Source: Adiantum capillus-veneris (taxonomy: Eukaryota > Streptophyta > Polypodiopsida > Polypodiales > Pteridaceae). Taken from it: a stretch of 64,000 nt of DNA. Where the stretch lies: positions 23,862,451 to 23,926,450 of the forward strand of contig CM043948.1 of NCBI GenBank assembly GCA_014529385.2. Reading direction: 5' to 3'. This document shows, in pieces, positions 54,471 to 64,000 of this stretch. The notes below the pieces were generated by a model. That model had not been told where the DNA came from and ran no database searches. It saw only the letters and a list, made by a program, of their open reading frames with translations. The translations under genes were made by a program, and so were the position numbers. How positions within the stretch are numbered: the first letter of the stretch is position 1; each line of letters opens with the position of its first letter.

Positions 54471-55590
54471 TGTCATAAAATATAATATTTAACTTTACCA
54501 AATGATTCTCTTATTAAACTGATCATTTAATATGGGAAGATAAAGGGGAACATGAGTTAGGATATAGATATGTGCTTCTAGACCTATCTCAACAGGGGAC
54601 CAAAAGGAGGAATGGTTGCATCTCAATAGGGGTCCAAAAGAAGATGGTCTACCAAAGAGCAATGTGCAATAAGTGCTTCTAGATTTACCTCAGCAAGGGA
54701 CCAAGAGGAGAGATGGTTATATCTCAATAGGGGTCCAAAAGGAGGTAGTCTATCAAAGAGCAACGTGCATCTAATGGAGCTTAAAAGACCTTAGGGTTAG
54801 CTTCATTAAAGACCTCCAAAAGTTAGTTTAAAAAAGTCTCTTGACCTTACGCAAGCTAAGGCTAACCTCGAGGTGGAAATCCTACCCAAGCATGAGGTGC
54901 TAAGATGCTTAAAGTGGTTGTGGGAACCTTGTCCAAAGCTTGAGGTGATTTTTATGCTTAAATGACTAAGATTTTTGAAATGTTGAATTCAAAGCTAAAT
55001 TCTCAAGAGACATGAACATTCATGCTTGATTGAGTAAGGCTTGAAGTATTCAATTCAAACCAAATGACTTAAAAAGCACAAAAGATACATGCTTGATTGA
55101 CTAAGTGCTTAAAGTATTCAAATCAAACCAAATGACTTAAGAAGCATAAAAGACACATGTTCAAAAACTTTTCCACATGTGGCCCTCATGATGTACTTGA
55201 ATCTTATTGGATAGGCTTTAAAGGGGTCCAATGAGAATTTAGATGCATAAAAATAAATAATTAAGTTCTTTTTCTCAAAGAAGAAAAAGAGGACACATGT
55301 CCCAAATGATATAATTAAATATTACTAGAGAGAGAGAGAGAGGTGGACCAAGCATGAGAGGGGGGTATACTCTCCCACACACACACACACACATTATCTC
55401 ATTGTAATGGAGTGCAAAGTGCAAGAGCTCCATCTCCTTCTCCAAGCTTGTTGAGAAGTGGAGAGCCTACACCAACACTCTTGGCTATGGAATGTTCACC
55501 CTCTATGTTCTCAAAGTGATCTCACAAAAATGCTCACTTTAATTCTCTTAATTCCGCTATTCTCAAAGTTCATAGGCCAATTACATTACA
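54471..55590 (+). repeat. gypsy3 first LTR
   Basis: Begins TGTCATAAAA, ends CATTACA. Contains phrases shared with the second LTR (agacctatctcaacaggggacc, caaaaggaggtagtctatcaaagagcaac) and short AG and CA microsatellites near 55330 and 55378. Confidence 0.88.
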
Positions 55591-55591
55591 T

Positions 55592-55604
55592 TGGTATCAG
55601 AGCA
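55592..55604 (+). other. gypsy3 primer binding site, tRNA-iMet
   Basis: TGGTATCAGAGCA, one base after the LTR. Confidence 0.92.
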
Positions 55605-55940
55605 TTTGGTTTCTCTTTTCTTGCTTAAGAAGAGAGGTCCTTAAGTAGCATATTAATGGTTGATTTTGTTAATTATATTAGGGTAAGTGCGACTAGGATC
55701 TATTCTTGGTTTTGTTGAGCCCACTATGTGGGATATGGTGCACACCTCGGAAGCTTTGGTCTTAATAATGGGGTCTTTTTAGACTTGCCTATGGATTTAC
55801 CATTATTGAGCCATAAGAAGTTCGAAAGGAGCTATCCCTTGGCAATTTTGCTATGTTAGACCCACCCCACTACTTTCTATACTTAACCAATTCGAGCCGT
55901 GGGTGTAGATACTTCATTGCTTATTTTCAAAGGCTAAGAG
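55605..55940 (+). other. gypsy3 leader
   Basis: Non-coding leader between primer site and Gag, about 335 bases. The same sequence, about 90% identical, lies at 63421-63760. Confidence 0.8.
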
Positions 55941-57437
55941 GAGTAGCAACTAAGGTTTTGAGTTGCCAAAGGATACACTAAGTAAACATATAAGTATAAT
56001 TAGCATGGTTGACAATAACGAAGAGAGTAGAATGAACATTGATAACTTTGATTTTGCACATGAAGGTGCTAATGATGATGCCCCCATGTTTATCAATTAT
56101 TTTGTTACTAGGTTGCATCAAGCTATGGGCTACCCTACTTTGCAAGTTGAAGTTACCCAACAACTTCGTGCTTATGGGATTTCCCTTCCTCTCCCAAGAG
56201 GAGAGAGAGTTTAGCAGGTCTCTTGATGAGACTCCCAAAAAGAAGACTCTCCCATAAGAGAGGAGGAATCCAAAGAACGAGAAATAAGTGAATCTCTAAG
56301 TTCCTTTAAAGATGTGGCTCCATGAAGACGGTGGTTTAGACTATCGCCAACTCCTCCCAAGAGGAAACGGTCAACCCATAGTCCTTCTCCTCGTCACTCT
56401 GCAAGGGAAGAGAGGAAACAAAGGAAGAAAATGTCAAGAAAGAGGTCACCCTCTTCTCCTTCTTCTTCACCTTCCTCCTCTCCCGATGAAAGCAATAGCT
56501 ATTCTCCTAGAGAATACAAGAGGGGAGGACATCGCAAATCATACCCTGCATGGCGAAGATCACAAAAGCTCAAGAAGTTCAAAGAGGGAGGAAAGTGTAT
56601 CTCTTTTGTCACCTATGATGGCACCTTTGGTGCCACTGACAAAGTATTGGCATTCATCTAGCAATTTGATGCGCCTTTGGAGATGAAGGCTTCACGAAGT
56701 CCTTCAAGCTATGCCATGTATCTATGCACTTCCAAAAATTGGCTCGTCAATGGTGGGCTAGCCTTCGTGGCAACTGTGAAGCCCCAAAGACATGAAAAAC
56801 TCTACAAGTTTCCATCATGAAGCAATTCCTTGCAAGCGATTCAAAGGACAAAGTACTTACCAAATGGCGAAGTTTGAAGCTTCTCTCACATGAGTCTATT
56901 CACAAATACGTGGACAAGTTTTGGGATTTACATCTCAAGGCTATTGTCTTCCAAAAGATAGACTTTGTCGAGAAAAAGCAACAATTTTGTGCGGGATTAC
57001 CTGAAGAAATGGTCGAGTATGTCAACTCCCAACGGCCTGGTGTTATCACCGCGATAATCCACCACACCATGGTTGCTTCTCGCATCAATTTCCAACAAGG
57101 GGTTAGACAAAATGTCAAACCCATGGAAAACAAAGACAAAAATGATGCAAAGGGGAAAACCAATGCCAAAAATTCTTCCAAAGGCACTTCCTACAACAAC
57201 AACTACAACAACAATAGGTCCAAGGAGAAGGGAGTTTACAAAGGTAAAGACAAACTCTCTCATGAAGAGCTTGAAGCTTTTCACAAGGACCATAAGTGTT
57301 TTAAGTGTGGGGAGCAAGGACATGGCTATTGTTCTTGCCCCAAGAAAAATGCTCGCAATGAGACTCCTAGGGTTTCCACCAACGAAGCTCCAAAAGACGA
57401 TACTCATTGCAAAGGCTCATTTCTCTCCCATACTTGG
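55941..57437 (+). pseudogene. gag: gypsy3 Gag
   Basis: Segments 55963-56214, 56431-56661 and 56817-57437 in shifting frames. The middle segment is serine/arginine-rich followed by FKEGGKCISFVTYDGTFG, the start of a retrotransposon Gag domain; the third reads FLASDSKDKVLTKWRSL, ESIHKYVDKFWDLH, LPEEM, then CFKCGEQGHGYCSC, a CCHC knuckle. An Asn-rich patch precedes it. Several frame breaks. Confidence 0.8.
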
Positions 57438-57720
57438 GGAGAAGTAAGGGAGCATGATGCCTTCATCTTGTTTGACCCTGGCTCTACTCACAACTTCATA
57501 TCAATGGAGTTGGCCACCAAGTTGGGCATGTGAATGCTTTTGAGATGGGAGATACTGTAACTGCTGACACAGATTTCAAGGGATAGCGAGCCTCCGTTAC
57601 TCCCTTGATTGGGAAGTTGAGGCTTCATGTCCAAAGCTACGTCGACAAAGAAGACTTGTTTTATCTCTTCTCTCCAACATGAGGATGTTATCCTAGGGGC
57701 ACCATGGTTCAACCGATAGA
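57438..57720 (+). pseudogene. gypsy3 retropepsin
   Basis: Reads FILFDPGSTHNFISMELATKLGM near 57468-57530: the retropepsin motif with D-P-G-S where the family has D-(S/T)-G-(A/S). The frame closes at about 57533 and the rest is decayed. Confidence 0.7.
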
Positions 57721-58535
57721 TGCTAATGAGTCGGGGAACACCATATCCCTGGTAAATACACTTGCTTTTGATAAGTCAATGAAAAGCTCTACTTTTGCGT
57801 ATATCATTTTTGTTAGAGAATTTGTAAATGATTCTAATATTTTCACAAGTAGCAATAAAAGGAATCAAGAGGAATTAGAGTTGTCTAATTTTCTAAATGG
57901 ATTCCAAGATGTTTTCATTAATGACATCCCTAGTGAGCTACCTCCAAAACAAGGGGATGATTACCAAGCAATAGAGCTTCTACTAGGAAGCTCACCGCCT
58001 AATGAACCTCTTTATTGAGTTTCATAAGCTCAACAAGAGGAGATCATAAGGCAAGTGCATGAATTGGTGGAAAAAGGGATGGTGAGGGCTAGCTCGTCTC
58101 CATTCTGTTCACCGGTATTTTTAGTGCAAAAGAAAGATGGCACATATCACATGTGTGTCGACTATAGAACACCAAATTGGATCACTATTAAGAAAAAAGA
58201 TTTCCCGTGCCGCGGCTAGAAGATCTATTTGATAGGTTACAAGTTTTGGTCTAACAAATGCTCCAGTCGCATTCAAACTCACGATGGATAAAAATCTTCA
58301 GGCCACTCAAATTCTCTTGAGGAGTACAAGTGACACCTCTAGGTAATCTTTCAAGTTGTGAGAGAGAATAAGCTTTTCATTAATCAAAAGAAAAGTGAAA
58401 TTTTCCTAAAAGAGATTCAATATTTAGGTCACATTATCTCTCAAGATGATATCCGTATGGATCCATCAAAGTTGGAGGTAATAAAAGCATGGCCTAAATC
58501 CAAGGAATCTACATGAGCTAAGAAGCTTTATTGGT
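57721..58535 (+). pseudogene. gypsy3 RT with internal deletions
   Basis: An N-terminal part (FVNDSNIF ... EELELSNFLNGFQDVF, 57800-57920) leads to EGMVRASSSPFCSPVFLVQKKDGT and MCVDYRT, then PRLEDLFDRLQ is joined directly to FGLTNAPVAF, omitting the second palm block. The YxDD segment is also absent; IQYLGHIISQDDIRMDP follows. It cannot be functional. Confidence 0.8.
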
Positions 58536-58990
58536 ATGTGTGCATACTATAGATGCTTTATAGCAAAATTCTCTCAAATAGCAGGACCATTGCATGACTT
58601 AACAAAGAAGAACGTTAAGTACTCATGGACTGCAAAGACTCCTGCTAAAGAACAAAATGCTTTTGACAAGCTCGAAGAGAAGCTTACCTCTCAACCAGTC
58701 CTCATGCTTCCGGATCTCTCAAAGCCATTTGAGGACCAATGTGATCCTTGTGGTGATTGCCTTGGAGCAGTTTTGGTTCAAGAAGGGCATGCCATATCAT
58801 ATCAGAGCCGAAGGCTCAATGTCGATGAATGGGTCTTGGACATATACAAAAAGAGATTTTAGCTATTCTAAATGCCCTAAACACATGGAAGCACTATTTA
58901 TTGGGGGCTCCATTCATCCTACGAATGGATCACAAAGCCTCAAGAACTTCATGAAGCAAACCAAGCTCTCCAACAAATAAATGAGGTGGA
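58536..58990 (+). pseudogene. gypsy3 RNase H (partial)
   Basis: Reads GMCAYYRCFIAKFSQIAGPLHDLTKK (RT connection), then PVLMLPDLSKPFEDQCD and GAVLVQEGHAISYQSRRLN. The first catalytic D sits in FEDQCDP, where the family has VETDAS-type sequence, so it is altered. The second half follows in another frame. Confidence 0.75.
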
Positions 58991-59719
58991 CAAATTTTCT
59001 TTTGCGATTTAAATTTCATATCGCTCACATTGCTCGCAAGCACAATCAAGTGGTCGATGCACTTTCACGACGGCCAAGGGTAAATGTGGTGTCTATAGCA
59101 ACTCACAATGATCTATCTTTTATAATAGATGAGTATGCTTTTGACCGAGACTTTAAGTAGGTAATTACAGCCTTGCATTAGGGAAGAAAAAAAAGAACCA
59201 TTCACCTTGAAGGATGGTTATCTTCCAAACGGCAAAAGGCCATGTGTTACTCACCCATACAATAAGAACGTCATGTATGAATCTCATGCTTCTCCTTATG
59301 CGGGGCAAAGAGGGATTCCATAATCTACTCTTCGAGGAGTAAAAATGTATTTCTGTTGGTCTACCATCAAAAGTTAACATACAAAAGTATGTTTCAAAAT
59401 GTGCGGTATACCAAAAATTGAAATTTGATCGAGGGAAGAAAGTTGGATTGTTTCGATCGAAAGGCCTAGCAAGAAAACACACTCTATGCCTGTCAAAAGG
59501 ACTATTAAGGCACATCAAACGGCAACCCTCTTTAGATCTCAAATTTTCAAGTATAATGGCTTTCCAACATCCATAGTGTCAGACAGTCCTAGAATGACCA
59601 GTAGTTTCTAGAAGGGTCTCTTTGAGAATCTAGAAAGTAGAATAAATTTCTCTTTCGGCCTATCATCCACAAACGGATGACCAAAGTGAAATAACTAATC
59701 TACTAAAAGCCTATGTCAA
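58991..59719 (+). pseudogene. gypsy3 integrase remnant, ends at the second LTR
   Basis: FHIAHIARKHNQVVDALSRR marks the end of RNase H. The zinc domain is poor. PTSIVSDSPRMTSSF and the NG-PK-NN-S.KSL region near 59670-59700 keep part of the DDE core. Reading LLKAYVN runs straight into TGTCATAAAAT of the LTR, so the C-terminal half and the PPT are deleted. Confidence 0.7.
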
Positions 59720-60139
59720 TGTCATAAAATCTAATATCTAGCTTACCCAAATGATTTTCTCATATTAAACCGATCATTTAATGTGGGAGAATAAACGGGA
59801 ACAAGAGTTAGAATAGAGATGTATGCTTCTAGACCTATCTCAGAAGGGGACCAAAAGGAGAGCTGGTTGCATCTCAATACGGGTCCAAAAGGAGATGGTC
59901 TTCCAAAGAGCAATGTGCAACAAGTGCTTCTAAACTTATCTCAGCAGGGGACCTAAAGGAGAGATGGTTGCATCTCAATATAGGTCCAAAAGGAGGTAGT
60001 CTATCAAAGAGCAACGTGCATCTAATGGAGCTTAAAAGACCTTAGGGTTAGCTTCATTAAGACCTCCAATAGTTGGTGTTAAAAGTCCCTAGACCTTAGG
60101 CAAGCTAGGGCTGAGCTTAAGGTGGGGAACCCGACCTAA

Positions 60140-60405
60140 GCTTGAGGTACTTGTCATGCTTGATGACTAAGGTGCTTGAGGTGCATGTCGTGCTTGATGA
60201 CTAAGGTGCTTGTCCTGCTTGATGACTAAGGTACTTGAGGTGCTTGTCATACTTAATGAGGAAGGTGCTTGAGAAGCTTCCCATGCATGGGGGGTAAAGT
60301 GCTTGAGTCAGAAAGAGACCCTACAAACTTAATGAAGAAGGTGATTGAGAAGCTTCCCATGCATGGGGGGTAAGGTGCTTGAGTCAAAAAGAGACCCTAC
60401 AAAGG
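60140..60405. repeat. Minisatellites in the gypsy3 second LTR
   Basis: Two types. CTTGATGACTAAGGTGCTTG recurs about every 33 bases, three to four times (60160-60250). A 75-base unit containing AAGCTTCCCATGCATGG is present twice (about 60250-60405). Confidence 0.85.
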
Positions 60406-61334
60406 ATGGGGAAAGTTCCAAAGTTAGGGGAATCTTTGACTTAACCTCCCACTCACCCAAAGGGCACCCCTTTTCTCAAGGGACACATGGGACACATGTA
60501 AGACTCTCCCTATGCTGAGCCACGTGGTGTGCTTGAATGCTATTGGTTGGGCTAAAGAGGGGGCTTATAGTTCCATCCAACAAATATCTAGATATTTTCA
60601 AGCTATCTCTCTCTAAGGGGTAAGGAGGACACTTGTCCAAAGACTACCCATGTACTTGAATGCATGCTGCATGTGATTGGCTAGGGGGAGAGGTGTCCAA
60701 TGAGCTTGAAGCACGTGGAAAGGCTAGAACTTGCCCCAAGCAAGCAAGGGGGGCACTGAGGGGGTATACACCACACACACACACACACATTTTGTGGATC
60801 ATTCTCACTTGGTGAAAGTTGATGAACTCCACCTCCTTCTCCAAGCTTGTGAGAAGTGAGAGCCTACACCAACACTCTTGGCTATGGAATGCAAATCCAA
60901 TCAAGAGCCATGCTTCAATGCTTAAGCTTGCCATCTTCTCCATCTTCATGACTATGCTATTATGGATGCTAGCAAGAAGAGTGATGATAAGTGAGGAACT
61001 ATTTCTTTCTCCTATGGAATGTTTCTTCTTCCTCTTCCCTATCCTCATTCCCCGCTAGCTCTCTCCATCTTCGAAGGTGTTTGAGGCCTTGGGATTGAGG
61101 TTTGGGATAGTTAATGCTTTCTACAAATTTTATGTTATGCTTGTGATGCATGAAGCTTCCCATCTTCATTGAATCACCAAGGTCACAAGGAACACAAAGA
61201 TTGTATTGTACCAAGTCTCTCTTGATGGGAGAAACTATAATTCAAATGCCTATTGGAGGGGGGACCGACTCCGTATGAATCCGGTCCTCAATTATTGTCA
61301 TGTTCTCTAAACTCTCTCTCTTGAAAATGTATTG

Positions 61335-61339
61335 TTCAT
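61335..61339. repeat. Target-site duplication of the small LTR element (TTCAT), left copy
   Basis: TTCAT precedes the left LTR and recurs at 63261-63265 after the right LTR. Confidence 0.92.
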
Positions 61340-61669
61340 TGTATGAGTCCGGACCGCACATGACCGCATTAATCACATTGGGAGTGTCCGGCATGCCTTC
61401 GTGTACCTTTATGTGGGAATAAACCCTTAGAAGGAGGGGATCTTAAGAGGCATAATCAAGAAGGGCTATGGGGATATGAAAGGGTGCTCATTATTTCTAC
61501 ATAAGGAAGGGTTTCCTTTGTACGTTGTATCGGGCTTTCTCATAATCAAAGGCTATGGCATTTGATGTATTCTTATTCTCTCTCTCTCTCTCTCTAATGC
61601 TGTGCTGTGCTTCTCTCTCTTGCATTTATGTGAGCACAGTCTCGTAATAGGCAGCCAATGCCTATTACA
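61340..61669 (+). repeat. Small LTR element, 5' LTR (330 bp)
   Basis: Begins TGTATGAGTCC and ends CCTATTACA. TAATAGGCA and TGCCTATTA form a perfect 9-bp inverted repeat at the 3' end (61645-61668). Confidence 0.93.
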
Positions 61670-61672
61670 CTT

Positions 61673-61683
61673 TGGCGACCACG
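61673..61683 (+). other. Small LTR element primer binding site
   Basis: TGGCGACCACG, three bases after the LTR, close to the gypsy2 site TGGCAACCACG. Confidence 0.75.
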
Positions 61684-62901
61684 GGTTTCAAATTCACGGG
61701 AGATGACCATGGAATTAACCTTCTGTAGGCAGTAGTTCTTGGAGAGCGCAAATGATGGTGGGCAGCAACTCGGCACGGGAACTGTTCTCAGTTATGGCAG
61801 CAACCGGAGTTCTGAGCCTGATGATTGCTGTCAGCCGAGGACGCAGAGCAAGGGACTGTTCAATAGTCATGATGACCTTGTGGTGGCTGATTCTGCAGAT
61901 CCGGAGAAGACCACATAAATCACATGTGAGGGGACAGCGCTGCCAAACTGCAATTCACGATGGATCATGCTTACGAAAGTAGATGGCGTGAACTTCAGGA
62001 AGTTCATCCACTGGCGCATAAGCGCCTCGGTTTTGGACTTGCGGGCTATGGAGGAATTTCAACCAGTACAGGCGGCAACAAAGCGGATGGCAACCACAAA
62101 GTTCAAACCTACGACAGCAAACGACACGGTGCAGGAAAAAATGCCAAAATTTGCAAAGCCGGACTTGGGCACGAATGCACAGGCGGTGGAGTCAAGAAAC
62201 AATAATAATCTGCTCTGGCTGGTGCGATCTGCACAGAAGGAAACTTGCGATGGTGTTCAACTTTTTAGAGAAGTTGGGTGCTTTCTTCTGAAGTGCAGTA
62301 CCGTATGCAATGCGTAGCCGGGTATGCGGTGCCTGTACAACAAAGGACAACAGACGGTCAATTCATTAGCAAAGCTTCGAATGCAATGCAGGTTCAATTG
62401 CGCAGCTTTGCGGCACACTCTAAATGCACTGTATGCGGTATTTGTGTGTGTTCTGGCATGCGGGTGCTACAGAGTCCAGACCTTGCTGTGTTCGAACCTT
62501 GATTCCGTGTGCGGTGATGTGGCTCTTACAGATTGTGGTGGCTGCCCGCGTAGATCAGCTAGAAAAAATTGTCAAAATAATCCATATTTACCTTTTCACA
62601 ACAAATACTTAACTATTAAGCAGGAATTCACACAGTTCTAGATGTGGCAATTAAATAAGCATTTTGCTTCGGAAATAAAACATGTGCGCATGTCGATGGC
62701 AATCTGTGCATTCATGCGGAAATATGGGTATCAAGTTTGCGAGTCCAAGTTTGCGGTGGAGATTTTTGGTTTGAGTTCGGGTTGTGGCGTAGATGAAGAT
62801 GGTTGGTCCAGGAGCAAAGAGCCAAAGAGCCAGGAAGCGGCCTCGACAATCATTCTTGCATCACACTTCTCGAATTTCACAAAAACCAATCAAGGGATGC
62901 A
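61684..62901 (+). other. Small LTR element interior, no protein function recognised
   Basis: Short open frames such as 61967-62317 and 62642-62935 give no conserved motif. Compositionally ordinary. Likely carries only packaging signals. Confidence 0.6.
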
Positions 62902-62936
62902 CTTGTGGGTTCGCACAATCCACCGTGCGTGCTAAG
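62902..62936 (+). other. Small LTR element pre-LTR hairpin
   Basis: TTGTGGGTTCGCACAATCC then ACCGTGCGTGCTAAG directly precedes the 3' LTR, where a PPT would be expected. GCAC and GTGC can pair. Nearly the same sequence precedes the gypsy2 3' LTR. Confidence 0.65.
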
Positions 62937-63260
62937 TGTATGAGCCCGGACCGCACATGACAACATTAATCACATTGGGAGTGTCCGGTATGCCTTCGTG
63001 TACCTTTATGTGGGAATAAGCCCTTAGAAGGAGGGGATCTTAAGAGGCATAATCAGGAAGGGCTACGGGGATATGAAAGGGTGCTCATTATTTCTACATA
63101 AGGAAGGGTTTCCTTTGTACGTTGTATCGGGATTTCTCATAATCAAAGGCTATGGCATCTGATGTATTCTTATTCTCTCTCTCTCTAATGCTGTGTTGTG
63201 CTTCTCTCTCTTGCATTTCTGTGAGCACAGTCTCGTAATAGGCAGCCAATGCCTATTACA
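62937..63260 (+). repeat. Small LTR element, 3' LTR (324 bp)
   Basis: Matches 61340-61669 apart from a shorter CT run and a few substitutions. Followed by TTCAT. Confidence 0.93.
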
Positions 63261-63406
63261 TTCATGCCAAGTTAACTAAGTACCATGTTTATGTTGCTAC
63301 CATCAATTAAGTTCACCCGCTATGTTCACAAAGTAATCTCACAAAAGTGATTCATCTAATTTCCTATTTTTGCTACTCTCAAAGTTCATAGGCCATTTCC
63401 ATTACA
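63261..63406 (+). repeat. gypsy3 second LTR, right part
   Basis: The LTR resumes after the insert: CTATGTTCACAAAGTAATCTC, then AAAGTTCATAGGCCATTTCC, then ATTACA. This mirrors the end of the first LTR. Confidence 0.85.
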
Positions 63407-64000
63407 TTGGTATCAGAGCATTTGGTTTCTCTTTTCTTGCTTAAGAAGAGAGGTCCTTAAATAGCCTATTAATGGTTGATTTTGTTAATTATATTAGGGT
63501 GAGTGGGACTGGGATCTGTTATCGGTTTTGTTGAGCCCGCTATGTGGGATATGGTGCACACCTCGGGAGCTTTGTTCTTAATAATGGAGTCTTTTTAGAC
63601 TTGCCTACGGCCTTACCATTATTGAGCCATAAGAAGTCCAAAAGGAGCTATCCCTCGTCAACTTCGCTATGTTAGACTCACTCCACTACTCTCTATAATT
63701 AACCAATTTGAGCCGTGGGTGTAGATACTTAAGGGCCTATTTTCAAAGGCTAAGAGGAGTAGCAACTAAGGTTTTCAATGGCCAAAGCATACACTAAGTA
63801 AACACATAAGTTTAATTAACATAGCTGACAATAACCAAGAGAGTAGAATGAACATTGATAACTTTGATTTTGCACATGAAGGTGCTAATGATGATGCCCC
63901 CATGTTTGTTATTTATCTTGTCGCTAGGTTGCAACAAGCTATGGGCAACCCCGCTTGGCAAGCCAAAGTTACTCAACAACTTCGTGCTTATGGGATTTCC
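63407..64000 (+). mobile_element. Second gypsy3-type internal region (runs off the window)
   Basis: Primer site TGGTATCAGAGCA at 63408-63420, the leader and the Gag start (MNIDNFDFAHEGANDDAP near 63847-63900) are all about 90% identical to 55592-56190. The element continues past the right edge. Confidence 0.9.

Larger units (their letters stand above)
59720..61339 (+). repeat. gypsy3 second LTR, left part
   Basis: Similar to the first LTR to about 60100 and again at 60780-60890, but longer by about 640 bp. The extra material includes minisatellites at 60140-60405 and a 450-base stretch (60893-61339) absent from the first LTR. Confidence 0.8.
61340..63260 (+). mobile_element. Small non-autonomous LTR element (TRIM/LARD-like), 1.92 kb
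   Basis: LTRs 61340-61669 (330 bp) and 62937-63260 (324 bp) are about 97% identical by eye, the 6-base length difference being in a CT run. TSD TTCAT. A primer site follows the first LTR. The 1.27-kb interior has only short unrelated open frames, no gag, protease or RT. It therefore depends on proteins of another element. It shares its primer site type, pre-LTR hairpin and LTR-end hairpin with gypsy2. Confidence 0.93.
54471..63406 (+). mobile_element. gypsy3: decayed Ty3/gypsy element with divergent LTRs, one LTR interrupted
   Basis: Similar sequences beginning TGTCATAAAAT at 54471 and 59720 are LTRs. Each ends with ATTACA followed after one base by TGGTATCAGAGC, that is, by a primer site; only a 5' LTR should be followed by one. 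So after the second LTR (ends 63406) a second internal region begins, giving LTR-internal-LTR-internal. Gag, protease and RNase H remnants are on the + strand. The RT is missing its centre, including YxDD. The integrase stops 20 codons after the DDE block, directly at the second LTR with no PPT. LTR length differs: 1120 bp versus about 1760 bp without the insert. Confidence 0.88.

Overview
This is a nuclear segment of a large, repeat-packed land-plant genome. The evidence is several plant-type Ty1/copia and Ty3/gypsy LTR retrotransposons with tRNA-iMet primer binding sites, a CACTA (En/Spm) transposon carrying a spliced plant transposase gene, a captured piece of a plant-specific metal-binding protein gene, a plant-type FCP1-like gene, and long microsatellites. 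No operons, CRISPR arrays or bacterial genes are present. The species cannot be fixed from the sequence; a big-genome lineage such as a fern, lycophyte or gymnosperm is my guess only.

Layout. (1) 1 to about 14.2 kb is a decayed Ty3/gypsy element (gypsy1, + strand; its 5' LTR lies left of the window). It has gag, protease, RT, RNase H, an integrase with two tandem zinc-binding domains, and a second retropepsin-like domain after the integrase. A copia element (copia1, - strand, 2846-8383) sits inside it with 192-bp LTRs and a 5-bp target duplication. (2) 14.2-19.8 kb holds a putative LTR or non-coding tract, a broken coiled-coil-rich reading region, and a PPT/LTR-like end. (3) 20.3-23.5 kb is a broken gene on the - strand of the DUF7869-like family, probably transposon-derived. 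(4) 23.5-32.9 kb is dominated by an unusual interspersed/tandem repeat with the core GGACAAGTGGTGGACCTTG. It runs in + orientation at 23.5-25.4 kb and mostly in - orientation at 27.9-32.9 kb, and it surrounds a lone FCP1-like phosphatase reading frame (29.95-30.79 kb). (5) 32935-41883 is gypsy2: 401-bp LTRs, TSD AGCAT, and almost all of the integrase missing. It is split exactly at the RT/RNase H junction by a 3.63-kb CACTA transposon (37119-40748, TSD TTC). The CACTA has captured part of a heavy-metal-associated isoprenylated protein gene, CaaX box included. (6) 42-45.15 kb holds repeat remnants, a degraded antisense 25S rRNA fragment (43786-44119) and long GA/CA/TA/G microsatellites. (7) 45152-50276 is copia2, with essentially identical LTRs but a broken pol. 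(8) 50.7-54.47 kb is a heavily decayed copia3. (9) 54471-64000 is gypsy3 with LTRs at 54471-55590 and 59720-63406. The second LTR is interrupted by a 1.92-kb non-autonomous LTR element (61340-63260, TSD TTCAT) and is followed directly by a second copy of the internal region.

The genes do not form a host pathway; the window is a record of nested transposition: gypsy1 then copia1; satellite, then gypsy2, then CACTA; copia3, then gypsy3, then the small LTR element. The most rewarding signals are the extended architecture of gypsy1, shared end structures between gypsy2 and the small LTR element, a conserved leader hairpin between copia1 and copia2, the HIPP capture by CACTA, the inverted satellite domains, and the probable DDE-type DUF7869 gene.
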